NCBI GenBank assembly: GCA_051294375.1
Contig: CM119263.1
Location: forward strand, 16,408,532-16,472,531
Length of the DNA: 64,000 nucleotides
Source: Paraspadella gotoi
Lineage: Eukaryota > Chaetognatha
Direction of reading: 5' to 3'
Shown: positions 36,245-48,794 of the stretch, piece by piece
Numbering within the stretch: the first letter of the stretch is position 1
How the letters are laid out: each line of letters starts with the position of its first letter
The notes under the pieces: generated by a model
The model's input: the letters and a program-made list of their open reading frames with translations, nothing else
What the model was told of the DNA's origin: nothing
Databases searched by the model: none
Program-made: the position numbers and the translations under genes

Positions 36245-37959
36245 ATCGCCTCCGGTTTCGACCATTACTAGTTCTGTCCAACTGAAGGACATTGACGTGG
36301 GGTCACCCGGCATGCGAATCTCCTGAGTACGATGCACAGAGAAACCTCCGCAGAATTTTCGATGCCGAACTCTGCAATGTTTCGGGTGCCAATTTCGGAT
36401 GGCGAATTCAGGCGTCGGGTGTCGATGCGCGCTCGGATGAGGACAGATCTGTCAAGTTTGTAATACAATGTATCCGAATGTTAGATGCAGAATATTTTTT
36501 TTCGCTAAAAAAAAATGAGATAAGATGCTAAGACGATTTAAGGTATTTTATTGCGTTTTTATTTTCGATATTAAAGGTGATCGTGTGTATCTTAATTTTA
36601 TTTCAAAAATTTTTCTCAATTTAAATTTTTATGACGAGTGATGGTATTTAGTTTATTCACGAGCCTCTTTTTCGTCCCATTGCTTTAATGTAATCACTTG
36701 AAATTTTGCAAAAAGAGATTTGGCGCAATGTGTCTCTTTAAACCAGATGGGGTTGGATTGGATTTTTTTTCTCGTTGAAGTGGATAAGGCGGAATAGATG
36801 TGACTACCTTTGTTCGATCACAAGCTGATACTGCTGTTGGAAAGAAAAACAATTTTGGTTAACATTTACGTTGAATAAATGACTTTCTGTTGTTTAGACC
36901 AAAAAAATATCACAAAAATGGGTCACATATTGTCGGGCCACCATCCAACAAAAAATCAAGGAGCAATTGGGAAAGCAACTGTGTAAATCGCTGATTAAGC
37001 CAAAAAACCAAGAGCCAAGGAGCAATTGAGCTTTGCAAGCAACTTGGCCTTGCCGAAGAGCCGTGAGTTTAAAGATTCCGGGAATTCCCCCCCTTCCGGG
37101 TTTGACGGTCCCCTTTCTCCCTTTATGCGCCTTTCCCCCGTTAATAATTGAGTCGAGGACATAAAAGTAAATGGGAGAAGAACGAGAATTTACGAACCTC
37201 CGTTTTCTTTATTCTTTATCAAATTTGAACGAGATTGCGTAGAAAAGAAACTCGAGGAACTTCCTTGCCAAAATTTGCCGACAAAACTTTACTTTGACGG
37301 TGGAATATATTAAATTTTCCTTTTTAAAATTTTTCAAAAATCGTAAGAAAAAGAATTTTGGTTTTAATTTTTAACATTTAAGAGAGAAAGTAACTAAAAG
37401 AGTGGGGCCCGACGACCAGCGAACTTTTGTTTTCCCTTTCTTTTTTTTGATAGTAGATTTTTATTTTTCGAATTCAGGAAAATTTCCGTTTCGCGAGGCA
37501 CCAATAAATTAATGATTTCATCGATTAGTAATGAGAGTGTCACTGTTTTTCATTTAATTTGCTTATTTTGCTTTATGGTTGAGCTTATCAAAGCAAGACG
37601 AAATTGAAACAAACAGGTACAACAAAAAAGCAAAACTGGAAAAGCAATTAACAACAAAAAACACCAAATAATCTAAAAACAACAAGGCGGCTTGGCTTCG
37701 TGAAAATATCAAAAGCTCGAGGGAACAAGCCGCGTGAAAAAGACCTTTGACCCTTGGATCGAATAGCGACTCAGGATTTGACGTCAACCACGACGACGGG
37801 TCACGTCAATCCAAGGATTTGTAGGCTTGACGTAGATGGAAGGCATGGACGCGGATTAGCAAAAAAACCACGACAGCGTCTGGTCCAACTTTGTCGTAAA
37901 AATAAAGTTAGTGATTTTGGAATGGTGAAAAATTTGTGGTGTGAAAAAAAAACACATCG

Positions 37960-38345
37960 AAAAAGAATCCTACAATCACCCCACCCGCACTCTCACCCAC
38001 ACTGAGATCAGACTTTATAACGACATACATATCTCAGATTCTTATCAACTACACCACACATACACTCTCCTAATCCCCTAAACAGCCCTGACAAACAAGG
38101 AGAACAATTTAGGAACACAAACACCCACACTCACCTACACCGCCACTCTTAATCAAGAATAAGCAAAACAACCAATCCGAAATACGACTTAGGACACCAA
38201 TCTACCTTTACTCACCACCACCACCCTCAAATTCTTCTACTCTCTCTCTCTCACCCACCTACTCCACTCCACTCCTACCACAACCACATACAATACAGAA
38301 GCAGAAAACGAACTACGCACAGACGCAAAAGTCGAAGGAACAGAA
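37960..38345. other. A/C-rich segment that does not match copy A
   Basis: Within otherwise collinear copy B, this stretch is full of CACCCACAC/CTCACC words and has no counterpart at about 26030-26360. No gene or transposon end was seen. It may be low-quality consensus. Confidence 0.6.
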
Positions 38346-39224
38346 CATTCGAAAAACAAATGAGAGAATTGGGAATAATCGAGAATCGGATGGAGGGAAC
38401 ACCTGACGGGCTGTTATATTACTAAGTTAAAAGGAAAAAAATCTCCTAAGTCAACACAACAAACGATAAATGATTTTTGGGAATGCTCTAAGCGAGGAAA
38501 GACAGAGGACGTATCTCGCCGACAAAGCGAATCAATCAAGGGTCGTTAGATCTATTCACTTAGCGGAGCCGTATGTCCATTACGGTTTTTGTTATGCATA
38601 CTTTATGAAATTTATAATATTGAAAAATATTTCAGGTAAAATAAATACGCCTTTTTTATATTGCAGGTGGCTTAAAAAATTTTAGTTCTTTTCTTTACCT
38701 GAATTCACGCCGAAAAAAAAAAAATGAGCGAGCTGTCGTGATTCATCGAAAACCGAGAGGGAAATTGAAAATTGCATTTTATGTAAAAAAAAATATAACC
38801 TTTAAAGAAAAAGGAAACGAAAAAAGGAATAAAAATTCTCATTTCGGGGATTTTATCTCGTATGAAAATATCTAACTCGGGGCAAAAAGGAATTTCTCTG
38901 ACGAGCTGACATTCATGGTTGACGGTGCGGAAGCATTTGGCGCGATTTCAATTGCCAGCAATGGGTTGCGGGAGCGACCGTAATTGAGGCCGGAATCGAC
39001 GTGTCGCTAGTGGTTCTTTTAGGGTATAATGTTAAGATATTTGGACGAAGGATATTTCCTATGGAACAAGCAAAATAGGTGGTTGTCCATTTTCAACCCG
39101 GTTCACCTCGGTACTCTGTGCAGTTTCCAGTTTAAATTTAGATTTTTATGCGAAAACTCGTGTAAAGTCAGCGATTTTTTCCATGTCGAACCGGTACAAA
39201 GTGACAAGTGAGGGGCTAAACGAC

Positions 39225-39320
39225 CGGCGACGCCAAGCCGGGCCGACGCCGACCGCCAACCGCCACCANNNNNNNNNNNNNNNNNNNNNNNNNCCGCCAA
39301 CCGCCGACCGCCGCCAGTCA
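39225..39320. repeat. CCGCCAA/CCGACCG repeat broken by a 25-N gap
   Basis: Short GC-rich units of CCGCCAAC, CCGACCG and CCGCCA flank N 39269-39293. Confidence 0.8.
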
Positions 39321-39506
39321 AAGACTTTCGAGTTTAGGTCATCGGCCGAGATCACGGTCGAGATCACGGTCGCTCATAAATTGTTGAATCTCTTTTCTTC
39401 GCGACTCACGTGATTCGTCTCACGCAATTTACTGTCACCGATCGCGTCACAAATCATCTGGTTACTCTTTCTGCTTCACACCTGGCCTCTGGTCTGCCAC
39501 GACTCA

Positions 39507-39793
39507 NNNNNNNNNNNNNNNNNNNNNNNNNNNNNNNNNNNNNNNNNNNNNNNNNNNNNNNNNNNNNNNNNNNNNNNNNNNNNNNNNNNNNNNNNNNNNN
39601 NNNNNNNNNNNNNNNNNNNNNNNNNNNNNNNNNNNNNNNNNNNNNNNNNNNNNNNNNNNNNNNNNNNNNNNNNNNNNNNNNNNNNNNNNNNNNNNNNNNN
39701 NNNNNNNNNNNNNNNNNNNNNNNNNNNNNNNNNNNNNNNNNNNNNNNNNNNNNNNNNNNNNNNNNNNNNNNNNNNNNNNNNNNNNNNNNNNNN
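39507..39793. other. Assembly gap, 287 N, ending in (GA)n
   Basis: The run of N is followed directly by GAGAGA, so the missing sequence probably includes a longer GA tract. Confidence 0.9.
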
Positions 39794-40106
39794 GAGAGAG
39801 AGAGAGAGAGAGAGCCTCACGAATTAAGCTCGCGTCGGAAAACAATAATTCTTGACTTGGATAATGCGGAGTACAATATAGTATTCCCCGATTTAATACT
39901 GAAGGGCACTCAATTTGAGCTTCTTTCTTAACTTAATTTTTCTCTAAATCTCTACTTATCTTTCCCTCACCACTTATTCTTCAATTTTCAACTTCACTTA
40001 TACTTCATTAGTTAAATCAATTGTTTATTATTTCTTTTTGTTACCATTATTCCTTTAGTTTACTGATTCTTTTATCTTTGTTGTATATTTCAAAATGTAT
40101 TGTTTC

Positions 40107-40110
40107 TCTC

Positions 40111-40141
<31 letters not shown>

Positions 40142-40423
40142 NNNNNNNNNNNNNNNNNNNNNNNNNNNNNNNNNNNNNNNNNNNNNNNNNNNNNNNNNNN
40201 NNNNNNNNNNNNNNNNNNNNNNNNNNNNNNNNNNNNNNNNNNNNNNNNNNNNNNNNNNNNNNNNNNNNNNNNNNNNNNNNNNNNNNNNNNNNNNNNNNNN
40301 NNNNNNNNNNNNNNNNNNNNNNNNNNNNNNNNNNNNNNNNNNNNNNNNNNNNNNNNNNNNNNNNNNNNNNNNNNNNNNNNNNNNNNNNNNNNNNNNNNNN
40401 NNCTCTCTCTCTCTCTCTCTTTC
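40107..40423. repeat. (CT)n tract interrupted by a 261-N gap
   Basis: CTCTCT lies on both sides of N 40142-40402, so the gap is most likely an unsequenced microsatellite. Confidence 0.9.
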
Positions 40424-40469
40424 TTTTGAATAAAACACCAATACTTAGGCGTCGGAAAAGTTAGAATAT

Positions 40470-40531
40470 CTTTTCTCAGAAAAGCGGATTCCTTTTGGCT
40501 TTTCTTAGAAAAGATTCCTTTTCTCAGAAAA
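40470..40531. promoter_or_regulatory. Three tandem TTCNNNGAA palindromes
   Basis: TTCTCAGAA (40473-40481), TTCTTAGAA (40502-40510) and TTCTCAGAA (40521-40529) are each embedded in CTTTTCTNAGAAAA. TTCNNNGAA is the STAT-type (GAS) consensus. No gene start is established nearby, so a regulatory role is only suggested. Confidence 0.3.
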
Positions 40532-40541
40532 TTCTCGGATT

Positions 40542-42231
40542 TCCGCTAATCAATTGGATAAAGTTAAGAACATCGAGATGCAGATATCGAATCGCGTTGT
40601 TGTTGTTGTTATCATTAATCTTGCTAATACAATCGTGGTTGTCGTCGTCGACGTCGTCTCCTTTGTGTCTTTATTTAGTCGGTTGAAATGCTTAATCTGC
40701 AAATGTAATTTAGGCTTGTGCATTCACGTAAGATCGCATGACCAAAAATATATGCTGAATTTTAATACTAAACAACTGTTTTATCCAAAGATTAAGCGCC
40801 AAAATAATGTGATGCACAGTGTGCACAGTGAGAGAGAGAGAGAGAGAGATAGAGAGAATAAAATTCAAGTACGTATATAATAATATTCAGATAAATCATA
40901 TACTTTCCTCCCCACACATAAAATTTTATTCCAATCCATCCATCCAATCACGAGTAATTCAAGTTTAATGCTAAGGGGGACAGACGGACAGACGCACGGA
41001 CAGAAAGACCAGCAGACAGACAAACGGATGGACATAATTTTTTTGCATAATTTATCATTGTGTTTTTTCCTTTCTGTTTCTGTTATCATAATTTGATGTT
41101 CTCCTATGATTTAAATGATTTACCGACAAGATTTGGGGTGGGTCCGACGGACCAACAAAATGGATTATAGATTCACGTCCTTCGGCTCAGAGGGGAAACC
41201 CACCATCCCAAGCATAACGTTCCATCCAGAGTCCTAACGACTTCCCTCTGCGTTGTCAAAGCGAGGCTGTCCTAGGGGTAACGTCACTGAAGGTGGGAAG
41301 CCCCCATAGCCAACAGTGAGATGCCCCATCCCAATGGGCATCACAGGCAACCCGACTGTTGCCATAGAGGAACATTACTTATCACCAAAGTCTAATGAAC
41401 CTGCTTATTCTAAAGCTCATAGTAAAATCGCTGCGCTCACGGTCGGTTTTATTGTCATGGACGGTGATGACGACGACGACGACATCGAAGACGACGACAA
41501 CGAGGAAAACGACAACCAAAGTGCGAAACACGTCAAACGATGAAGGATTAAAAATCGTCTGAAAAAAAACAAAAAAAAGAAAACAGAAGCGGAAACGATT
41601 AATAATTTTTCGAGCAACTGACATTCATGACATTCAGAGACGAGACTGTCATATCGACCACATCCCTCTAACAGGGTCTGTAATTCGAGGATTGGCAAAG
41701 CTAACGAACGGGAAAGTTTGTACTTACTTAAAAATCAAAAGCCATAGAGTGATCGGGTGGAAAAGGGGGTCGCCATGTCCCTCAATCTCATTTACTGTTG
41801 AATCGAAAGTTCATCCCTTACATGACTAATGGTTTTCTCACCCACTTATTACAGCAGGTCGAGCACATTTCGACGTCAATTGCTTTGCTTTCGTCAACTT
41901 CTGATTAGGCGGATGGTTTTCCAGACGGTGTTTATTCAGCCCGCCCCTATTTCGGGACAAGCGTTCCATCGAGTTTTAGATCCCGGGACTACAGAGTAGG
42001 AGGGGTGACCCCGTGGGCCTAAGGGGAGGCACGCCGAGGGATCGAAGCCCCGGAGGCGGAAACTTGTACCGCGTGGCTGGGGGCGGCCCCTAGGAATTCC
42101 TTCCTCTCCCTGCAGGGCGGGGACTTAAGAGGCGAGAGGTGACGTGTTACGAGCAAAGAGAAATCCCGAAGAGTTGGCCCACGGGGGCAAAGGGGACGTG
42201 GCTTTCAAGCGTGACCTCAAAGGGGGCGGAT
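40542..42231. other. Intergenic, repeats, no gene established
   Basis: The stretch has a GACA-rich patch (40978-41033), the dispersed repeat at 41178-41367 and an Asp-coding GACGAC run (41468-41512). From 41930 it is a G-rich segment with several near-palindromic GGGG/CCCC words before the gap. Confidence 0.5.
41178..41367. repeat. Dispersed repeat family member
   Basis: It matches 13213-13389 (shared GGCTCAGAGGGG start and CCAATGGGCATCACAGGCAACCC end). It is slightly longer, with an extra GGTGGGAAGCCCCC segment. Confidence 0.7.
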
Positions 42232-42944
42232 NNNNNNNNNNNNNNNNNNNNNNNNNNNNNNNNNNNNNNNNNNNNNNNNNNNNNNNNNNNNNNNNNNNNN
42301 NNNNNNNNNNNNNNNNNNNNNNNNNNNNNNNNNNNNNNNNNNNNNNNNNNNNNNNNNNNNNNNNNNNNNNNNNNNNNNNNNNNNNNNNNNNNNNNNNNNN
42401 NNNNNNNNNNNNNNNNNNNNNNNNNNNNNNNNNNNNNNNNNNNNNNNNNAAAGAAAAATGCGGGTGGTCCCCTACTCGTCGGGTCGTTCAGCGGGATTGG
42501 TCGCGCTTGGGCTGCCGTAGGGCAACTCACTCTCGCTCTAATAAAATATCCAGACCAGATTTTGTTTGCGAGGAAGGGAGGAGGGANNNNNNNNNNNNNN
42601 NNNNNNNNNNNNNNNNNNNNNNNNNNNNNNNNNNNNNNNNNNNNNNNNNNNNNNNNNNNNNNNNNNNNNNNNNNNNNNNNNNNNNNNNNNNNNNNNNNNN
42701 NNNNNNNNNNNNNNNNNNNNNNNNNNNNNNNNNNNNNNNNNNNNNNNNNNNNNNNNNNNNNNNNNNNNNNNNNNNNNNNNNNNNNNNNNNNNNNNNNNNN
42801 NNNNNNNNNNNNNNNNNNNNNNNNNNNNNNNNNNNNNNNNNNNNNNNNNNNNNNNNNNNNNNNNNNNNNNNNNNNNNNNNNNNNNNNNNNNNNNNNNNNN
42901 NNNNNNNNNNNNNNNNNNNNNNNNNNNNNNNNNNNNNNNNNNNN
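42232..42944. other. Two assembly gaps (218 N and 358 N) around 137 bp
   Basis: N 42232-42449 and 42587-42944. The GC-rich island between them (42450-42586) shows no recognisable feature, and frames crossing the gaps are meaningless. Confidence 0.9.
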
Positions 42945-43046
42945 AGGGCTTTGTTGTCGTTTTCGTCGTCCTTCCTTTTTCACGCAAACAATTTGTGTCG
43001 CCATGATTTACAATTACAATTTACGAGCCCCCCACAAACGAGAGAG

Positions 43047-43089
<43 letters not shown>

Positions 43090-44129
43090 CTTTCTCTCTC
43101 TCCCTCTCTCTCTCTTCTCTCTCTCAGGCCTCTCTCATGTCTCTCTCTCTATCTCTGCTCTTCTCTCTCTCCCTTTTTTCGTTCCCCTTCTCATATTGCG
43201 TCGCCGCTTTCACGAGCGCCACTTNNNNNNNNNNNNNNNNNNNNNNNNNCCCGCCTCGTGATACGTCATTTCCGGTCACGTGGCGTTTTAGTGGTGATCA
43301 CGTGATTCGCCGTTGGTCTGATGGAGAGAGGAACGAGAGGAATAAAAAGAGGGCGAGGAGAAACGGGGGAAGTTGGGAAAGGAAGGTTGTATGTGTCGCC
43401 TACCTGTAAATACCTGTAAATAGCCAATGCATTTTGACAATAACATTGTAAATTATGCAAATATGAGCAAGTTTATTGTGACAAACGTCTGATATCTGTC
43501 AATAAAAGTATAAACAAAAAAATTAATGTAGATGAATAAGAATGGACAAACGAAAAAGGAAAAGATGATAATTGTTTAAGGAGAAATGACGGTTATTTAA
43601 CCCAAAATATATGAAGGGTGGACGGAAAGAACGATTGCCGCGAAATAGAACTCATGACCACAAAGTTTAAAATGAGAGAGGAGAGGAAAATGTGATGGTC
43701 ATAATATATCATGAAGTAAGATTAAAGAAATAAAACAATGCTTTAATGTTTACACCTCGAGAATTTGAAGAATATCATAATAGATATTTGATATTAGATA
43801 TTTTTAAATATTCAAAAACAGGAAATGGAGCCGCGAGAATAAGGAAAAGAAAAAAAACAGGGAAAGTAAAGGAGATGTAGCTAGAGGCAGAAAAAAAGTT
43901 GATTAGTCGAGGAAATGTAAATAAACGAAGGCGACAAAGACTCGCAAGAAAGAAATTACGCTTCTCCGATGTTTTTCCCGCCATTTTTTTCTTCCGCTTC
44001 TCATCTTCCGCTTCTCGTCTTCCTCTTCGTCGAAATGATTTCCGGGAAAAGTCTCGCTTCTTCGCTTCGAGCGGAAAATCTGAAGAAGACTGGGAGAGGT
44101 TAAGAATCTGAGAGTGGAAGGGAGGAAGG
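42945..44129. other. Intergenic with (CT)n and a 25-N gap
   Basis: Imperfect (CT)n lies at about 43049-43170 and N at 43225-43249, followed by AT/purine-rich DNA without an exon that I can support. Confidence 0.6.
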
Positions 44130-44940
44130 GAGAATGTGAAGAAAGTGGGAGAATAGAAAAGGGAGAAACTTAAGAGCATAGAAGGAGAGAAATGGAGAGG
44201 CGAAAAACGTGGGAGAATAAAAATGGTGTAGTTAAAGGGAGTGGGGAAAAATAATATGAGAATCTGAAGAAAATTAGGGGAAAAAAAGAAAAGCCCCAGT
44301 GAGTACTAGAAGAAGAGAATGGGAGAATGTTAAAAATGTGGCAAAAAAAGAGTCGGAAAAAACGAACAAAGGAGGGAAAGGAAATGACGAATGTGAAAAA
44401 ATTGAATTAAAAAAACTATTTATTTCCTATTTTCCTTTTTTTAATTTCCAGTTTCAAAAAATGGGAGAAACGTGCAAAATACTTGAGAAAAAGAAACGAA
44501 ATAACAAAGTAAATTTAAGAGGAAAAATCAAAAAAAATTTTGCGAGAAGCTAAAAATTGAGGAGCGAATTGTCACCTTCGTTCTCGTCGACATTCGCCAC
44601 TAAACTTGGCTTATCGTCACTCTCCCGTCGCGGCGACAAAGCGTGACGACGTGACGTGTAACATCACGGTTGGCGACGCCGCGTGAAGCCCGAACGACGC
44701 CGCGTGACGCCCGAGCGACGCCGTCTGACGGTTCTCGTGTCGAGTTATAGCGCGCCGGAAGTTAAATCTGGAAACACGCGATGAGGGATGGTCGACTTCT
44801 CACGTGACTTGTCCGCGTGAAGAAAAAAAATATGGACTGTGAACGATAAATTGATAAACAAAAGCAATCGAAGGAAATCGAATGAGCGAAAACCTTGGCG
44901 AAAGGTTTCACGATAATCTTATCACTCTGTCACTCTGTCA

Positions 44941-44997
<57 letters not shown>

Positions 44998-45245
44998 CTC
45001 CTTCTCTCTCTCTCTCTCTCTCTCTCCCTCCCTCCCTCTGTTCTCCTTTCCTCTCCTCTCTGTCCCGTAGTTTTCTACTCTTCTCTCTGTCTCTCTTTCT
45101 CTCCTCTCTCTCTAGTTCTCTTGTTTTTGTTGCTATCCTGTTGTCTCTCTGTCTCTCATCTCTCTCTCTCTTCTTCCTCTCCGTCAGCTCTCTCTCTCTC
45201 TCGTCTCTATCTCTCTTTCTCTCTCTCACTCTCCGCACTCTCTCT

Positions 45246-45277
<32 letters not shown>

Positions 45278-45520
45278 GCCATTTCCTGAAGCCATAGTCT
45301 CTCATTTTGATTCTAAAATTCAATGAATTGTATGATAGCTCTCTCTTTCTTTCTCTATCGCTTTCAGCCGCTACTTCTTTAGTTTCAATTTTTGACCAAA
45401 TTTATTTTTTCAAGGGGCATATTTAGTTTCTTGAGCGTACTGATACTTTATAAAAAAAAGACTGTCAACTAACCGCTTACAGAGTTAATACAGTTTTCTA
45501 AGGTGACTGAATTTTACCTT
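44130..45520. repeat. First copy of an approximately 1.4-kb direct duplication
   Basis: It matches 45530-47030 in order: the purine-rich start, a CGTGACGACGTGACG block, the 'aaccttggcgaaaggtttca' block, (CT)n, and the end 'ctaaggtgactgaatttta'. The (CT)n here is long and irregular (44941-45280), so this copy may carry errors in that part. Confidence 0.85.
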
Positions 45521-45529
45521 TGAGAATGT

Positions 45530-46683
45530 GAAGGAAAAGTGGTCGAGAACTAGAAAAAGGAGAAACTTACTTAAGAGCGCATTATAGAAGGAGAGAAATG
45601 GAGAGGCGAAAAAACGTGGGAGAATTTAAAAATGGTTTTGTAGTTGTTAAAGGGTGGGAAAAATATTTTCCACTTCATTGATAGGGAAGCCAGTTACTCT
45701 GGGTGAAAAAAAAATAAAAGGAACTGTGAGTAGAGGAAGAGTCTTGTAATTTTGAAGCTTGCAGGGACCTGCTATGTCAATTAGTGCTTGTTCGTAAGAG
45801 TGATGGAGGCCTTAACCACACAAAGCCTGTCCAAAGTCAGGGTCTAAGAATAGCTTATTTATTAAATGAATGGGATAATTTTTATATTGGTGCTCCAATT
45901 TCATGAGAGAATCTGAGAATTAGTCCGCGAAAAATACTGAGAGAGGAAAAAAATTAAAAAAAGCCCAGTGAGTACCAAAAGAAGACGAAGAGAATGGAGC
46001 TGGAGAGAATGTTAAAAATTTGGCAAAAAAAGAGTCGAAAAAACGAACAAAGGAGGAGAAAGGAAATGACGAATGCTGAAAAAAATTGAATTTAAAAAAC
46101 ACTAATTTATTTCCTATTTTCCTTTTTAATTTTCCAGTTTCAAAAAATGGGAGAAACGTGCAAAATACTTGAGAGAAAAGAAAGAAATAACAAAGTAAAT
46201 AAAAAGTAAATTTAAGGAAAAAATCAAAAAAAATTTTTGCGAGAAGCTAAAAATTGAGAGAGAGCGAATTGTGTCACCCTTCGTTCGCGTCGACATTCGC
46301 CACTAAACTTGGCTTATCGTCACTCTCCCGTCGCGCGACAAAGCGTGTGACGACGTGACGTGTAACATCACGGTTGGCGACGCCGCGTGAAGCCCAACGA
46401 CGCCCGCGTGACGCCCGAGCGACGCGTTGACGGTTCTCTGCTGTCGAGTTATTAGCGCGCCGGAAGTTAAATCTGGAAACACCGATGAGGATGGTCGACT
46501 TCTCACGGTGACTTGTCCGCGTGAAGAAAAAAAAATACTGGACTGTGAACGATAAATTGATAAACAAAGCCAATCGAAGGAAATCGAATGAGCGAAAACC
46601 TTGGCGAAAGGTTTCACGATAATCTATCACTCTGTCACTCTGTCTCTCTCTGTCTCTCCTCTGTTTCTTTCTCTCTTTTCTTT

Positions 46684-46774
<91 letters not shown>

Positions 46775-47030
46775 CATTTCCTGAAGCCATAGTCTCTCAT
46801 TTTGATTCTAAAATTCAATGAATTGTATTGATAAGCTCTCTCTTTCTTTCTCTATTCGCTTTCAGCCGCTACTTCTTTAGTTTCAATTTTTGACCAAATT
46901 TATTTTTTTCAAGGGGCATATTTAGTTTCTTGAGCGTACTGATACTTTATAAAAAAAAGACTGTCAACTAACCGCTTACAGAGTTAATACAGTTTTCTAA
47001 GGTGACTGAATTTATACCTTTTCAGTATGA
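45530..47030. repeat. Second copy of the 1.4-kb duplication, with an extra insertion
   Basis: Collinear with 44130-45520, but it carries an additional segment of about 230 bp (about 45670-45903) that contains a dispersed repeat also found at 48795-48950. Confidence 0.82.
45750..45903. repeat. Short dispersed repeat (insertion in the duplicate copy)
   Basis: The core reads 'gaagcttgcagggacctgct' followed by 'gtgatggaggcctta' and 'aaagcctgtccaaagtcagg'. The same order recurs at 48795-48950, so this is a mobile or repeated unit absent from the corresponding site near 44257. Confidence 0.75.
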
Positions 47031-47082
47031 ACTCTTGAGACCTTGAAACACACAGTAAACAGAGAAAGAAGAAAAAGGAAAC

Positions 47083-47085
<3 letters not shown>

Positions 47086-47136
<51 letters not shown>

Positions 47137-47335
47137 AGAGAAAGGAAAGAAGAAGAAAGAAAAGAAAAAAAGTTTTTTGGCCTGAAAGGGAAAGAGAGAG
47201 AGAGGAAGAAGAGAGAAAAAAGTGTTTTTGGCCTAAAGGGAAAGATNNNNNNNNNNNNNNNNNNNNNNNNNGAGAGAGAGGAAGAAGAGAGAAAAAGTGT
47301 TTTTGGCCTTGAAAGAAGAGGAAAACGGAGATGAT
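47086..47335. repeat. (GA)n followed by an approximately 65-bp minisatellite across a 25-N gap
   Basis: (GA)n at 47086-47142, then three units each with AGTGTTTTTGGCCT-like cores and GAGAGAGGAAGAAGAGAG linkers. N 47247-47271 falls inside the array. Confidence 0.85.
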
Positions 47336-48363
47336 GAATGATGGTTAATGGAAGCCTTAAGCTCTCACTCTTTTCTCTTTCCATCCCGCGCGCGGTCCCC
47401 CTGCCGTTCCCAGCAGTTCTCACAGGTTAAGCTCCGATTCATTGCTTTTCGTTGCAACTCATTCCTTTGTCCTTTTTAAGTTTTAATATTTATAACAATG
47501 ATTGTACCGAGGTGAATGTTTGCCGTGGCATTTTTATCTGCGTTTTAGTATTGACCCACAGTTTGGGTCACTTTGGGCAATTTTAATCCATCTTCCATAT
47601 AATTATTGAGACGTTTCACTTTCCCCATCTCCTCCCATTATCCATTCCTCTTTGACTTCTTCCAGTCTCTCTTTACAAAGAAAAAGGTTTTTGTTTACGA
47701 TGATTTCGTAAACAAAACACGTCGTTGAGAGCCAATATTTTTTAAAAGGGCTTTAAATCTTCTTCCATTAAGGCGCCAACCGTCCGGGTTTCCCTTTTCG
47801 ATGCTTCCGAAAATAAACAAACAAACAAGCTTTAATCTCGCTTCTGTATCAGTTTGTTTATTTTTAAAATGCGACGACTCATCGCTATAAATAAAAGATG
47901 ACGGAATATGGAAAGTTGTGGTGAGTTGTGGCGTCGGGCATTTTTCGTAAAAGGAAATTGAGGCGAAGAAACCTTACTCTCGCTGCGGCGGCTGCCTTAC
48001 CGACGTAAACTAATCGGATCCTGATTGCTATTTCCCTCTAAGAGGCGAGGCAACTTCCTTGTTTTTTTTTATCGGGTCAATAATCAGAAAGCTTTCAATG
48101 AAAATTTTTTTTATCATCATTCATTTTCTTAATCGAAAATTCTGACGAACAAAAGTGATAGCAAGTCGAAGATACTAGTAGATTCAGGCACCTTTCTCGT
48201 TTGTTATGGGCCAACGTTTAACTGCTTCGTAAGAAAATTTAATTCGTGTCACTCGTGATATGTTACCCAAAAAGAAAATTTCTCACCTGTTGTCGATTGT
48301 ACGTGTAACTGACGGACGTGTAACTTACGGACCGTCCGAACCACAGTCCAAAGCGAAAGACAC

Positions 48364-48377
48364 GTTTGCCTAGCAAC
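48364..48377. promoter_or_regulatory. X-box-like site (RFX candidate)
   Basis: GTTTGCCTAGCAAC contains the half-sites TTGCC and GCAAC, with one intervening base in the X-box layout. It sits at the edge of a CpG-rich island, but the gene it would serve is not identified. Confidence 0.3.
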
Positions 48378-48794
48378 GGTCTAAAAACAAACGAACAAAA
48401 ATGCGAATACAAACGATTCTGTCCGGAAATAAAAACGCGCGAACCGAAAACTCGTTTCGGCCTCCGGATGATTCATTCCCCGGTCTCCGCCTTTGTGACG
48501 GTTGCGCCGATTTACGGCCGGGCGAAGAGAACGACGTCCTTGGGGTGGGTAGGCCGGAATTCTCTAAACTCGGACGCTGGAGCGAAGAGCCGCTATCGGT
48601 CACCGATAACCTTGTACTGCGAAAGCAGCGAAGATGGCGGGAAATGCCTGTGAAGATGGCGGGAAAAACCGGCAAAGATGGCGGGAGATGGTGGCGCAGA
48701 TGGCGACCCAGAAAAAAGGCTGTTCCAAGGCCATTGAGCGCACTTCGTGCAACAACGCGACGTGTACCTCTCACGTATTTATAAAATAATGAGA

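Larger units (their letters stand above)
27165..39160. repeat. Copy B of the 11.4-kb direct duplication (noisy copy)
   Basis: Collinear with 15790-27150. From the shared 'gacatgctgag' region (27197) to the shared 'tctctgacga' (38895) copy B is about 640 bp longer than copy A, with scattered extra single bases throughout. All reading frames are disrupted. An insertion bias spread equally over coding and non-coding DNA fits raw long-read error better than pseudogene decay. Confidence 0.88.

Noticed and set aside
42139-43409. Open frames of 388 and 421 codons
   Set aside because: Most of the codons are N in assembly gaps, and the rest is (CT)n and GC-rich DNA.
44882-45326. Ser/Leu and Arg/Glu open frames on both strands
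   Set aside because: They are pure translation of (CT)n/(GA)n. The same applies to similar frames at 636-1017, 2310-2635, 20791-21078, 21524-21973 and 60962-61298.
48366-48784. Three overlapping frames of 95-134 codons on both strands
   Set aside because: The CpG-rich DNA keeps several frames open at once. None has a recognisable domain or clear advantage.
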